DNA of 64,000 nt from Chroococcidiopsis sp. TS-821 (GTDB taxonomy: Bacteria; Cyanobacteriota; Cyanobacteriia; Cyanobacteriales; Chroococcidiopsidaceae): positions 1,488,001-1,552,000 of the forward strand of contig NZ_MVDI01000001.1 in assembly GCF_002939305.1 (NCBI RefSeq). Direction: 5' to 3'. Position 1 is the stretch's first letter; every line of letters starts with the position of its first letter. The translations under genes were made by a program, and so were the position numbers. The notes beneath the pieces were generated by a model. It made no database searches. It saw only the letters and a list, made by a program, of their open reading frames with translations, and was not told where the DNA came from. Shown here piece by piece: positions 8,281-17,485 of the stretch.

Positions 8281-8999
8281 CTGAGTCGTTCCCCACTTTG
8301 GAGCCGCATTTCGATATCTCTAGCGGTAGCACCTTCGTTCTGCCAAAAGGTTGCGGCATCTATACGATCTTGTTTACCCAGTAGGAATTTACAGTAAGTT
8401 TCTCCCATTGAGTAGCACTGGATTTCAATACAGCTTAATGGTTTTTTCACCATCTCACTAAAGAAACCAGCAAACAAACCAGCATAAAGATGACACACAG
8501 GTTTACCAACATCACCTAGTGTACGGGCTACTGCTGAATCAAAGACATTGATAAACGTAAATCCATTCTTTTGGTCACGTATGTCTACTTCCCAGTTTCC
8601 CCAACCCTGGCTAATAAAAGGCCACCACCAAGTCTCTAAAAGAAAGGCAGAATTCGTTTCAGTAATTGTCTTTTTGTACTCCTTCTCAAACCACTGTTGG
8701 AAAAAATTGGCATCTTTACTACCCCACTCGTAGCCAATATTGTACATAACAACCGTCGAAGCACTACCGACTTCTTCTTCTAAGCCCTCAATCAAACCAA
8801 TGATGAAATCTTCACTAACAAAAATATTACGGGACTCATTCCAATCGATGACTGTTCCTGTATCAAGATGAAAATGAAAAAAATCATCAAAACTATAGTG
8901 GTCATGCTTTGTAGGATATTTCTGTTTGAGAAAATGCTTTACTTTGAATGCAAACTCGTCTTTCTGGTCAATAAGTATATTTATAGAAGTAACAACCAT
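8277..8999 (-). CDS. V4R domain protein, first gene of the PAP-like operon (Slr0144-like)
   Basis: 240 residues. The C-terminal V4R domain (about 150-220) includes AGFFSEMVKKPLSCIEIQCY and E-T-Y-C-K-F-L-L-G, with the characteristic Cys spacing. The N-terminal region has Trp-rich helices (TWWWPFISQGWGNWEVDI). In Synechocystis the slr0144-slr0152 operon is required for efficient photosystem II assembly, and this gene occupies the same first position. About 500 bases of non-coding DNA lie upstream and should hold the operon promoter. Confidence 0.88.
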   Translation of the reverse strand: MVVTSINILIDQKDEFAFKVKHFLKQKYPTKHDHYSFDDFFHFHLDTGTVIDWNESRNIFVSEDFIIGLIEGLEEEVGSASTVVMYNIGYEWGSKDANFFQQWFEKEYKKTITETNSAFLLETWWWPFISQGWGNWEVDIRDQKNGFTFINVFDSAVARTLGDVGKPVCHLYAGLFAGFFSEMVKKPLSCIEIQCYSMGETYCKFLLGKQDRIDAATFWQNEGATARDIEMRLQSGERLR

Positions 9000-9494
9000 A
9001 CTAGGTATCCTTTGATTTAAAAATTGCTAAATCATATTGCTCTTAGCTTCTCTTTAATCGTTTCTACCTATGTATATCCTTGGTTAATGACTTAAAGCAT
9101 CGATGAAAATACCATTTTTATTTGTTTACATATTAATAACATTCGTAACTACTTGATGACGCCTTATCAATCATTGTGACGAATTAAGCTTAACATTTCT
9201 ACAAATATTTCAACACAAATGAACATTTTTATGAGAATTTTATTTTTTTGGAGAAGTTAATCAATCTTGCTTGTTCTATTTTTAAATTAATTGCACTTTT
9301 TTTCAGTATAATTACTGTTAACCAAGACATACTTCTAACGAAGACTTTAGCTGATACCAATAGCAAGGTCGAGTGAGAATATGTTGGTTGTTAAAAATTG
9401 ACATCATGGAAGCATAAGTGAGCCCGACCTACCAAGACAACTGCTAGTATTCAATCAAGCCTCTGACTGATGTTTTACTATCAACGAGCGAATC
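9000..9494. other. Upstream region of the PAP-like operon
   Basis: 495 bases. The first 330 are AT-rich and should contain the minus-strand promoter of the V4R gene. The remainder (about 9340-9494) is less AT-rich and looks like decayed sequence flanking the IS relic. No intact gene seen. Confidence 0.4.
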
Positions 9495-10020
9495 GGGTAG
9501 TACTACATAAGTAATGAACAAGTAATGACGCATTGTCATGATGGATGAAATACTAAACGGTAGCAATGCGATCCTCCAACGATTTTGAGAAGGACAAGGT
9601 TTTGCGGACTAGTCGGGAGACTCGCTGTCTCAGCGTGTTGTTGAATTACTCAATGTCGTTTCGCGGTAGCATTGCTCCATAGACTACCCAAAAGTCTGTG
9701 TAGGCGATCGCACACCGGCGATAGACCAAAGGCAAGGATTCTCATTGAAATGCTCGCGTTTTGGGGTGTTACCTGCACGCTACGAGGCACCTACTTGCGT
9801 ATATTTCTCATCGACGTAGGTTTACAACCATTGCTCAGAAACTTGGATGGTAGAGGCAATATCAGCCAGTGAAATACGCTCTATCAGTACTCGAGCAATG
9901 AGTCTTCGTCTTGGGTCAATCACTTTGTCGTTGGTTGTTCGACAAACAGTCGTCCACAGTGATGACATTTGAAGCGTTGTTTAATATTGCGAACGCGACC
10001 ATTCTTCACTGATTAGAAAG
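9495..10020 (-). pseudogene. IS1-family transposase relic
   Basis: Conceptual minus-strand translation gives, in order, KNGRVRNIKQRFKCHHCGRL, then LIERISLADIASTIQVSEQW, then TDFWVVYGAMLP, then FNNTLRQRVSRLVRKTLSF. This is the zinc-finger, helix-turn-helix and catalytic order of IS1-type transposases in cyanobacteria. Several stops (for example a stop in place of W in I-E-stop-F-N-N) and frame changes break it. Its N-terminal codons and ends are missing. No terminal inverted repeats were recognised, so the limits are approximate. Confidence 0.8.
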
Positions 10021-10152
10021 GATACACGCAGCGGACAAGCAGGCACGCGAGGAAAATTAGCAACAGACGCTACTTCTCTATCATTACATCTTGGGCACTA
10101 CTGCAAACTGTATTTGTAGGTTGCGATGTAGACTCAGCCCAGTAAGCTTCAC

Positions 10153-10245
10153 TTATACACCACCACGTCGTAATTTGTTTTCGCTCCAAATAACGTAGGC
10201 GATCGCTAACCCTATTGCTCCCACAATCAGCGAAAAAGCTAGCAT
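10153..10245 (-). CDS. Possible 30-residue single-span membrane peptide
   Basis: ATG at 10245 with GAGG 4 bases before it. The 30 codons encode a hydrophobic helix (LAFSLIVGAIGLAIAYVIW) followed by a basic tail S-E-N-K-L-R-R-G-G-V. Size and topology resemble the tiny subunits of photosynthetic or NDH complexes, but it matches none I know. It sits alone between the IS relic and the RidA gene. It could also be a chance ORF. Confidence 0.35.
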   Translation of the reverse strand: MLAFSLIVGAIGLAIAYVIWSENKLRRGGV

Positions 10246-10337
10246 CTTCCCTCACAAGTTAGTTATATTGCATTCTAATTTTAGTTTAGCTTGTCTGCCA
10301 CTTTGTGATAGTTTTCTGTATCACAACGATTGGCTTT

Positions 10338-10733
10338 TTAACAATCAACATCGCAAACGGCTTCGACTTCGACTTCGACTAGCATTGCGGGATCGACAAG
10401 TGCTTGAATTTCGACCATTGTGTTTGCTGGTGGATGTTCGCCAAAGTATTCTTGGTGTGCTTGCGCAAACTCAGCCCAGCGTTTTATATCCGTGACATAG
10501 ACGCGAGTACGGACAACATCGTGCAAGTCTGCGCCTAAATTTTGTAAAGCTTTTTGAATAATTTCTAGACAGCGCTTGGTTTGAGCATACGCATCATTTG
10601 GGGCAAAAACACCACCTTGCTCGTCAACAGGCGCAGTACCCGATACATAAATCTGATTCCCAACACGGATAGCACGACAGTAACCAGCTTTCGTTTCCCA
10701 TGTCGTTCCCGACGATGTTCTTTGTCGTTGCAT
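10338..10733 (-). CDS. RidA/YjgF family protein
   Basis: 131 residues. RidA-type trimeric fold: AIRVGNQIYVSGTAPVDEQG near the start, D-V-V-R-T-R-V-Y-V-T-D with the Arg that binds substrate carboxylate in RidA deaminases (about residue 95), and PANTMVEIQALVDPAMLVEV toward the end. Family members hydrolyse reactive enamines/imines or serve other roles. The longer F-A-P-N-D-A-Y-A-Q-T-K insert suggests a RidA subfamily rather than canonical RidA. Monocistronic. Confidence 0.9.
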   Translation of the reverse strand: MQRQRTSSGTTWETKAGYCRAIRVGNQIYVSGTAPVDEQGGVFAPNDAYAQTKRCLEIIQKALQNLGADLHDVVRTRVYVTDIKRWAEFAQAHQEYFGEHPPANTMVEIQALVDPAMLVEVEVEAVCDVDC

Positions 10734-10838
10734 ACTTGTTTCTCGGCGATCGCCAACATCTTCTAAATTAGTTGGAGGAGGCTAGCTAAGCATTATAAAG
10801 CTTGATAGATTGCAAAACACAATGATAAGGAGTAGCAA

Positions 10839-11426
10839 ATGACTGCAATAGCATCTACTGATTCACCTGATTTTATGGCAACTTTAACGGCTGCTGTAAA
10901 GAGTAAAAAAAGCGATCGTCCCTCAACTTCCGCAGTAGTTTTGGCACTGTTACAAGCAGAGAAAGCAGCTAAACAGCAACGCATTGTCTATTCTGTAGAC
11001 AGGTTATTAGGTACTTGGCAACTTTGGTTTACTGCTCCACGCAAAGCACACTTGCAAAATGGTCAAGCTTTAGGAAAAGGCTTTTATATACCTCAAATTA
11101 CACCCGCGCAAATTTCTTTCATTAATCAAGACAAGTTATCTATTAGCAATCAGATTCAATTAGGTTCACTAATATTTAAGCTTACAGGTTCTGCTAAGTA
11201 CCTGGGAAAGAAAAACTTGCTAGCGTTTGACTTCACTTGGATGCAATTGAGCTTGTTCGGTCGAACTATTTATAGTGGTAAGTTTCGTACTAAAGCTAGG
11301 ACAACTGATTTTTTTGAGCAACCAATTGCTAAACTTCCTTTTTTTGCTTTCTTTTTGGTAACTGAAGATTTTATTGCGGCTCGCGGTCGTGGTGGTGGAA
11401 TAGCAATTTGGGTTAGGAATAAGTAG
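10839..11426 (+). CDS. PAP/fibrillin family lipid-associated protein
   Basis: 195 residues; ATG with AAGGAG 6 bases upstream. The N-terminal helix is followed by RLLGTWQLWFTAP, a beta-rich core (IQLGSLIFKLTGSAKYLGKK, LAFDFTWMQLSLFGR) and a C-terminal strand ending GGGIAIWVRNK. This follows the lipocalin-like PAP/fibrillin pattern, a family in thylakoids, plastoglobules and cyanobacterial membranes linked to lipid or quinone handling. The family call is from recognition, without alignment. It converges with the Uma2 gene 7 bases away. Confidence 0.7.
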   Translation: MTAIASTDSPDFMATLTAAVKSKKSDRPSTSAVVLALLQAEKAAKQQRIVYSVDRLLGTWQLWFTAPRKAHLQNGQALGKGFYIPQITPAQISFINQDKLSISNQIQLGSLIFKLTGSAKYLGKKNLLAFDFTWMQLSLFGRTIYSGKFRTKARTTDFFEQPIAKLPFFAFFLVTEDFIAARGRGGGIAIWVRNK

Positions 11427-11433
11427 GTTGTTT

Positions 11434-12003
11434 CTAATTAGGAAAAATTTTAGATAAATCAAGTACTAAGTCTGAGAAATGAGGTAATTTAACTGATTCT
11501 GTTGGGAGAAAGATGAGTTTTTGGCGATACCCAAAGTGATTTTTTAAATCTTGATAAGGCTCGCTGTAGCATTCTAGGCAATTAGCTTGTAAGTTAAATA
11601 TCCAGTAATGAGATATCTTGGCTTCTGCGTATAATGGTAGTTTAACTTCTTGGTCGTAACTCAAAGAATCAGCTATTTCAATCAGCAGCAATACATCGTC
11701 TGAAGTGGGATGAGCAGATAAGTAGTCATCAGAACGATTGCGCACAATTGTTAAATCAGGCTCAGGCTCACTATCTTGAAATAAGACAATAGGTTCTTGT
11801 CCGCGTATAACGGTACTGTTTCCTACTAGCTTAAACAATTCGCGGTATAAACGAGTGCTACAAACAGAGTGAGATGTGCCTTTAGCTGACATTTGAAAAA
11901 TTTCTCCGCGAATAAGTTCAACTCGGTGTTCTTGAAAAAATCCAAGTTCTGCGAGGCGGTGATATTCTTCTGGTGTGAAGCGTTTAGCCGTGACTGTACT
12001 CAT
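11434..12003 (-). CDS. Uma2-family (DUF820) PD-(D/E)XK nuclease-like protein
   Basis: 189 residues from the ATG at 12003, chosen because GGAG lies 5 bases upstream; an upstream in-frame start at 12039 lacks one. Typical Uma2 order: FTPEEYHRLAELGFFQEHRVELIRGEI, then E-P-D-L-T-I-V, then L-L-I-E-I-A-D-S-L-S-Y-D-Q-E-V-K-L-P-L-Y, then SHYWI. The acidic residues and Lys match the PD-(D/E)XK core. These proteins are highly multiplied in cyanobacteria and their biological targets are unknown. Confidence 0.92.
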   Translation of the reverse strand: MSTVTAKRFTPEEYHRLAELGFFQEHRVELIRGEIFQMSAKGTSHSVCSTRLYRELFKLVGNSTVIRGQEPIVLFQDSEPEPDLTIVRNRSDDYLSAHPTSDDVLLLIEIADSLSYDQEVKLPLYAEAKISHYWIFNLQANCLECYSEPYQDLKNHFGYRQKLIFLPTESVKLPHFSDLVLDLSKIFPN

Positions 12004-12076
12004 GAGCACTCCAAATATGCGATCGCAGGTTGTATTCAAATCGTAGCTCGCAGCAGCAATGAACTGACTAAATGCA

Positions 12077-12709
12077 TTAACGTCTTGTTGTCACTACTGG
12101 TGCATTCACAGTTAGCCGTAGCTGTGATGCAGAAATTGCCAACCAAGGTTGACCTGAAATGAGATGAGTAAAAGGACTAGTGGTGGGTACTGTTAATTGC
12201 GCATTAACTAACCCGAATTGTGCCTCTACATCAAATGAAAAATTCAACAAATCAGCATTCTTAGTACTAAAACTAGAAGCACCTAAGCGCGGTTTAAAGC
12301 CAAGACTAAATAAGGAATTGTAGTTCAAAGTACACAGAGGGCGATCGCCTTGTCGCACGCTAACGCTGTTGTTTCCCCAGATAAACTCTGCAAGTTCTTT
12401 TGGCAATCCCCAAATTTCGCGCCCGCCAGCAACAGAATCAGGGTTATCGACATAAATATGCGAAACCCAGCCACCGATTTTCCCTGAGTGAGTGACAGCA
12501 GCAGCAACGACGATTAATTCGCTGTACTCTAGTACTGAACCCGTAGTGTAATTAGATAGATACACTCCACCAACTGTCTTACCAGGAAGTACAGAAATGA
12601 TATCGAGTTGTTGAGGAATTAAAGCACGAACGCGGTCAATATCTACAAGATGCAATGTTGCAACTGCAAAACCTTGAAGTGTCCAGGGTGGTTGGGGATA
12701 TAGTGCCAT
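12077..12709 (-). CDS. Acetoacetate decarboxylase family protein
   Basis: 210 residues. Shows the ADC-like features P-P-W-x-L-Q-G near the N-terminus, V-G-G-V-Y-L-S-N-Y, and SVAGGREIWGLPKELAEF (about 92-109), where REIWGLPK is the conserved active-site stretch of the superfamily. Many cyanobacterial members are not true acetoacetate decarboxylases, so the substrate is left open. ATG start with no strong ribosome-binding site. It lies downstream of dnaK but beyond dnaK's terminator. Confidence 0.88.
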   Translation of the reverse strand: MALYPQPPWTLQGFAVATLHLVDIDRVRALIPQQLDIISVLPGKTVGGVYLSNYTTGSVLEYSELIVVAAAVTHSGKIGGWVSHIYVDNPDSVAGGREIWGLPKELAEFIWGNNSVSVRQGDRPLCTLNYNSLFSLGFKPRLGASSFSTKNADLLNFSFDVEAQFGLVNAQLTVPTTSPFTHLISGQPWLAISASQLRLTVNAPVVTTRR

Positions 12710-12758
12710 TTTTCGTATTCTTTAGCTATTACCTCTTACCTATTACCCAACTATCTGC

Positions 12759-12793
12759 AAAAAAAAATCCCCACTCAGGAGAATTCCGAGTGG
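12759..12793 (-). terminator. dnaK rho-independent terminator
   Basis: On the minus strand the stem CCACTC/GAGTGG with an 11-base loop is followed by GGA and a run of nine T. It lies 22 bases past the dnaK stop codon. Confidence 0.85.
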
Positions 12794-12814
12794 AGACTCA
12801 GCTATGAACTGCAA

Positions 12815-14728
12815 TTATTTGGTTTCGGTGAAATCTGCATCGATAACATCGTCACCGCCAGGAGTAGCACCTGCATCGCTACCATCAGGAGTAGGACCGC
12901 CACTAGCCGCAGCACCGGGACCACCTTGTTGTTGATATAGGTTTGTACCAATGCTGTAGAGGGTTTGCTGTAACTCTGGCATCAAAGTTTTAATGCGATC
13001 GTCATCTTCTTTAGAGACAGCTTCGCGCAAGTCTTTGACCAAGCCTTCTACTTTGGTTCTATCGCTAGCAGGGACTTTATCACCTAAGTCTTGCAATTGC
13101 TTCTCGGCTTGATATGCTAGAGAATCAGCTTGGTTTTTGCGATCGACTTTTTCACGGCGCTCTTTATCAGCAGCAGCGTTTCTTTCAGCTTCAGCTACCA
13201 TGCGTTCAACTTCGGTCTTATCGAGAGTTGAAGCACCAGTAATGCTAATTGATTGTTCTTTACCACTGCCTTTATCTTTCGCAGTGACGTTGAGAATACC
13301 GTTAGCGTCAATATCGAAGGTGACTTCGATTTGCGGAACGCCACGCGGTGCAGGAGGAATGCCATCGAGGCGGAATGTCCCTAAGCTCTTGTTATCACTC
13401 GCCATTTCGCGCTCGCCTTGTAGAACGTGAATTTCTACGTTAGTTTGCCCGTCAACTGCTGTGGAGAAGACTTCAGATTTCTTAGTAGGGATTGTGGTGT
13501 TGCGTGGAATAATCCGAGTCATAACACCGCCTAAGGTTTCTACACCCAAGGATAGTGGCGTGACATCGAGTAATAAGATTCCTGTAACATCACCTGCAAG
13601 AACGCCAGCTTGAATAGCTGCACCAACTGCGACAACTTCATCAGGGTTAACACTTTGGTTCGGTTCTTTACCCAGCATCCGCTTGACGAGTTCTTGAACT
13701 GCGGGAATTCGTGTAGAACCACCAACCAACACAACTTCGTTAATCGAGTTTTTGTCGATCTTGGCATCGCGTAGAGCATTTTCTACAGGAACGCGGCAGC
13801 GATCGATCAAGTCGGAACACAATTCTTCAAACTTGGCACGCGTCAGCGTCATATCCAGGTGCTTAGGGCCATCCTGGGTTGCGGTAATAAATGGTAAGTT
13901 AATTTCTGCTTGGGTAACGCTCGAAAGCTCAATTTTGGCTTTTTCTGCCGCTTCGGTTAAGCGTTGTAGCGCTTGTCTATCTTTACGCAGATCGATTCCT
14001 TCACTTCTACGGAATTCTTCTGCTAAGTAATCGACAATTTTCTTATCGAAGTCGTCACCACCTAAGTGGGTATCACCAGAGGTCGCTAATACTTCAAATA
14101 CACCATCGCCGACTTCAAGGATGGATACGTCGAAGGTACCACCACCAAGGTCAAATACAAGAATAGTTTCGTTACTCTTCTTATCAAAGCCGTAGGCAAG
14201 GGAAGCGGCGGTAGGTTCGTTAATAATCCGTAAGACTTCAATACCTGCGATTTTTCCAGCATCTTTTGTTGCTTGACGCTGCGAGTCATTGAAGTAAGCA
14301 GGAACGGTAATAACTGCTTGAGTAACAGTCTCGCCTAGGTATTTGCTGGCATCTTCAACTAACTTACGCAATACCTGCGCAGAGATTTCTTCTGGGGCAA
14401 ACTGCTTGCCAACACCAGGGCAATCGAGCTTGACATTGCCACTGCTATCGCGCAACACTTTGTACGCTACTTCGGTAGCTTCATTTGTGACTTCGTCATA
14501 TCGACGTCCGATGAAGCGCTTTACCGAGTAAAACGTGTTTTCGGGGTTCATAACTGCTTGGCGCTTAGCAATTTGACCTACCAAGCGATCGCCATTCTTC
14601 GCAAAGGCAACGACGGATGGCGTTGTCCGAAAACCTTCTGCATTAGCAATAACGGTGGGTTTACCACCTTCCATCACTGCGACACAGGAGTTAGTCGTAC
14701 CTAGGTCAATTCCAACTACTTTTGCCAT
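12815..14728 (-). CDS. dnaK: Chaperone DnaK (Hsp70)
   Basis: 637 residues. Starts [20 protein letters not shown]. It carries the nucleotide-binding signatures IFDLGGG-type [16 protein letters not shown] and [14 protein letters not shown], the linker [20 protein letters not shown], the substrate-binding domain, and a C-terminal lid ending in a Gly-rich stretch and [13 protein letters not shown]-driven folding chaperone working with DnaJ and GrpE, neither of which is in this window. The upstream region shows no CIRCE element, so HrcA control is unlikely. Confidence 0.98.
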   Translation of the reverse strand: MAKVVGIDLGTTNSCVAVMEGGKPTVIANAEGFRTTPSVVAFAKNGDRLVGQIAKRQAVMNPENTFYSVKRFIGRRYDEVTNEATEVAYKVLRDSSGNVKLDCPGVGKQFAPEEISAQVLRKLVEDASKYLGETVTQAVITVPAYFNDSQRQATKDAGKIAGIEVLRIINEPTAASLAYGFDKKSNETILVFDLGGGTFDVSILEVGDGVFEVLATSGDTHLGGDDFDKKIVDYLAEEFRRSEGIDLRKDRQALQRLTEAAEKAKIELSSVTQAEINLPFITATQDGPKHLDMTLTRAKFEELCSDLIDRCRVPVENALRDAKIDKNSINEVVLVGGSTRIPAVQELVKRMLGKEPNQSVNPDEVVAVGAAIQAGVLAGDVTGILLLDVTPLSLGVETLGGVMTRIIPRNTTIPTKKSEVFSTAVDGQTNVEIHVLQGEREMASDNKSLGTFRLDGIPPAPRGVPQIEVTFDIDANGILNVTAKDKGSGKEQSISITGASTLDKTEVERMVAEAERNAAADKERREKVDRKNQADSLAYQAEKQLQDLGDKVPASDRTKVEGLVKDLREAVSKEDDDRIKTLMPELQQTLYSIGTNLYQQQGGPGAAASGGPTPDGSDAGATPGGDDVIDADFTETK

Positions 14729-15085
14729 TGGGAATCTTGGCTCCGTATAACTACTTAAATGAGAACAAAACTAGAATTGAACAACTATCTAATCAGCAGC
14801 CCCTTCCAGTTTCAATACTGATGAATTTATGTACTGATTTATATACTGAACATGGCTTGCTACTCTATGAAGGAGGGTTTTCCGAACATATCCAGGACGG
14901 TTAAGCGTAGGAGTGTTCATCAAATCTCCACATTCTTGACTGCTGACTGCACTGTGTCTAATGTACGCAAATCAGTAGCCTGAAGAATTGGGGCGAACCG
15001 TAATTGAGTAGTTGTGTTTGCCGTCATATACCATTAAGTAGCAAGCACAGCTTATGTTCTCACCTAGTCTGAATTACTGGGAACT
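14729..15085. other. dnaK upstream region
   Basis: 357 bases. It should hold the minus-strand dnaK promoter. I looked for the CIRCE inverted repeat (TTAGCACTC-N9-GAGTGCTAA) and did not find it. No small gene is convincing here. Confidence 0.4.
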
Positions 15086-15489
15086 CTACAGCGCAACAGC
15101 TTCCTTGATTTCTTTTAACTGGGAAAGGCAAACTGAGTTTGATGGAGTGGCAAATCTTGCTTTTATTTGCTCTAAGACTTCGGTTTCTGGGATTTTTCCT
15201 GCAATTGCTGAAACTCACTATTTAAATGATTTAATTGAGTTTGATTATCCAGTAAGCTGTAATTTAAATTGTGTAAATTATTAGTAACTTGCTGAATTTC
15301 CTGTGATATTTTTTCTCTTCAACGGCGTTCAGATTGGCGGGTAACAACTGTGGCGCTTATTGTACTTGCTGCACCTGCTACCATACCTGCACCTAAACTA
15401 CGCGAAGCAGGGAAAGCAGACGCTACCATACCCCCGACCATGACAGTAAAAGAACTCGCTAAAAAACCATTTAAGAGCCACTTATGCAT
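15086..15489 (-). pseudogene. Broken gene for a membrane/coiled-coil protein
   Basis: ATG at 15489 has GAGG upstream and opens a hydrophobic Gly/Ala-rich segment (LASSFTVMVGGMVASAFPAS, then SLGAGMVAGAAST) for 56 codons to a TGA at 15319-15321. The same frame continues as a Gln/Asn-rich coiled coil (ISQEIQQVTNNLHNLNYSLL...LNSEFQQLQ). At the A5 run (T5 at 15193-15197 on the plus strand) a shift continues the protein as EVLEQIKARFATPSNSV to a stop at 15086. One nonsense codon and one homopolymer frameshift give a recent pseudogene. Its layout resembles the N-terminus of the TPR protein at 4916-5668; parentage is not established. Confidence 0.65.
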
Positions 15490-16022
15490 TGATGAACCTC
15501 AAAGGTGTCGTAATAATTGATTTACAATAAAGGACAATTATTTGTCGCTTATATGTAGAATTCCCAAAAATGTTTATATGAGTGTTAGATTTATACAAAA
15601 TTATTATTTCAGGTAAACAACTTCATAAAAAAAATAAGTTGACATCAACTAGGGTATGACTGCGAACCTTAGCTACCCTGGAAAAAAGAGTTAGTATTAA
15701 CTATTTAGTAAGCTTGATGATGTGTTAGTGTTTTGGATAGTATTATTTAGCAACCGAGTTATGTAACTCAATTCACCTTTAAAGTAAGCACAATCACGGT
15801 GTTAAAATCGTTGAAATTACTGAGACTAAATATAATATTTGAAATTAAAATTAATTTTCCTAAGTAATTATGCTTGTCGATGCTTGAAAGAGGTCTACCG
15901 CGATCGCAATTCACTGATACATAAGAGCAAGCCTTTAAGGAAGCTATCAAAAAGTTACTGGCATAGAAATCTTAGAATGTGTATTCACGTACAACGATTA
16001 TTTATCCGTATCCGTAACGCTG
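15490..16022. other. Gene-free, AT-rich remnant DNA
   Basis: 533 bases between two pseudogenes. It contains a perfect palindrome GAGTTATGTAACTC near 15758-15771. The 3' portion (about 15840-16022) may be the decayed continuation of the GNAT pseudogene next to it, but no family motif survives. No intact gene seen. Confidence 0.4.
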
Positions 16023-16193
16023 CTAGTGTTCTATATTCTTGTGAAGATACTGCTGTGTTTGCTCGTTAGACGGAATACCATTGAGAGTTGCTATAACTGC
16101 GGAATCTTGATGCATCCGGCATAAGATAGAAGAATCCTCTACACGCCGAAGAGAAGCGGTGAAGCGATCGCTACTAAATTGTTCAACTTGCAT
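16023..16193 (-). pseudogene. Truncated GNAT (RimJ/RimL-type) acetyltransferase relic
   Basis: ATG at 16193 opens 56 codons: FTASLRRVEDSSILCRMHQD, then AVIATLNGIPSNEQTQQYLHKNIEH, then TAG. This is the N-terminal part of RimJ/RimL-like N-acetyltransferases. The stop stands where the family has Trp (E-H-W-x-R-Y-G-Y-G). The next codons still read Q-R-Y-G-Y-G before another stop, so the gene died by point mutation and the acetyl-CoA-binding half is lost or unrecognisable. Confidence 0.7.
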
Positions 16194-16608
16194 AAATAAA
16201 CACTATTGAGGTGCTATTCGCAGAAAGAGTGCTGCTACTTTTGACTGCGAAATCCTTCTTTAAGAACTTATTGCGAATCTGTACTATCTTTCTAAATTAT
16301 GACTACGCAAACTTTGAGGGCAAGGAAAGGTTGGTAAAAATTGGTATTAATGGTTATTAGTAATCAATTAAAACTTGCGATAGAATTGCATTAGATTTTT
16401 TTTAGGAAATGGTTAAACGCATTCAGTTTTTACAAATCTCAATAAAGGAAAATTTATCATATATTTTTCATAATTTGAATTGAGTTTTTTTAGTGCTTAT
16501 ATTAAATGATTTCTATAAATAAACGTTATATTTTCAAATATTTACTAGAGTTATTTTTACAATTAGTACTGCTGACTGCACGTATCTACTCATTGCACTT
16601 GCTGCTAT
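16194..16608. other. AT-rich upstream region of the cytochrome b gene
   Basis: 415 bases with no recognisable gene. The last 150 are strongly AT-rich and probably carry the plus-strand promoter for the gene at 16609. Confidence 0.4.
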
Positions 16609-17313
16609 ATGAAATCGACTCAACCTTATCAACCGCTACTTTTGCGCATTCTGCATGGACTTACAGCACTTTTCCTGATTGCTGCAATTCTGACTGCTTA
16701 CTGGACGTATGATACATATGACGGGCGTTGGGGCAGAATTTCCCTGCCTACCTTTAGAGAAATTGAAGGTATACATGGAACTTTTGGGTTGTACACCTTA
16801 CTGATATTTCCTGCATTTGTTATCTATGCATTTCATCGCGGGCAAAAGCGGCTGATTCAACCTGATTCATGCACTAAACTAACTCAGGTTGGTAAACCTA
16901 TCTGGTGGTACACTTTGAACCGTTTTACGAATACATTTGCGCTGCTTGCGTTAACGTTTGCGCTTTTTAGTGGCAAGATGATGGATTCAGGGTGGTTGCC
17001 GAGGGGAGAACTAAATCACGGGTGGTACTATGCGCACTTGATAGCCTGGGTTGTTATGGTGAGTGCGATCGCGCTTCACCTATTAATGAATGCAAGGGTG
17101 GGCGGAGTTCCTTTACTGCTATCGATGCTCAATTGGCGATTTCGGGATAAAGATAGTCCTAGGCTATGGGCTAATCATCTTACACAATGGTGGTCAAGTG
17201 TTCAACGGGGTTCTTGGTCAAACTGGTTTCCATCTGCATCTATTTTGACGATACTAGAATGGGCGATTTTAGTAAGTATTGCTGCTGCCTGGATTATTCC
17301 ATTATTTAAGTAG
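16609..17313 (+). CDS. Cytochrome b/b6-type (b561-like) membrane protein
   Basis: 234 residues with about five hydrophobic segments (about 13-30, 55-75, 103-118, 143-165, 212-232). Histidines suited to bis-His haem ligation occur within or beside helices: R-I-L-H-G-L-T, G-I-H-G-T-F-G, Y-A-F-H-R-G, A-H-L-I-A-W and I-A-L-H-L-L-M. Such proteins transfer electrons across the membrane. No partner gene is adjacent. ATG start without an obvious ribosome-binding site. Confidence 0.85.
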   Translation: MKSTQPYQPLLLRILHGLTALFLIAAILTAYWTYDTYDGRWGRISLPTFREIEGIHGTFGLYTLLIFPAFVIYAFHRGQKRLIQPDSCTKLTQVGKPIWWYTLNRFTNTFALLALTFALFSGKMMDSGWLPRGELNHGWYYAHLIAWVVMVSAIALHLLMNARVGGVPLLLSMLNWRFRDKDSPRLWANHLTQWWSSVQRGSWSNWFPSASILTILEWAILVSIAAAWIIPLFK

Positions 17314-17485
17314 CTGCTAGACAAAAAACAGACTTTCGCCAAATAAACTATTAATACCTAATTAACTCTATTTTGACGCTTCGTTAACAGTAGGCAAATG
17401 TGAGATTCCTAAGAAATTTTCCAAACGCAAGCTATTTGTACTGCTGCAACTATACGCTTTAGGAAATAACTAGAGAAACGAGTCA

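Noticed and set aside
9672-9872. 66-codon plus-strand ORF in the IS region
   Set aside because: Opposite strand of the transposase relic, which explains the sequence.
10070-10255. 61-codon minus-strand ORF beside the RidA gene
   Set aside because: Begins with a non-ATG codon, Cys/Ser/Trp-rich with no pattern; the alternative frame with a membrane helix is more plausible.
14722-14904. 60-codon plus-strand ORF overlapping the dnaK start
   Set aside because: No domain, lies in the dnaK promoter region, poor initiation context.
14729-15085. CIRCE element upstream of dnaK
   Set aside because: No TTAGCACTC-N9-GAGTGCTAA inverted repeat present.
15839-16069. 76-codon plus-strand ORF
   Set aside because: Mostly antisense to the GNAT relic and flanking AT-rich DNA; no ribosome-binding site.
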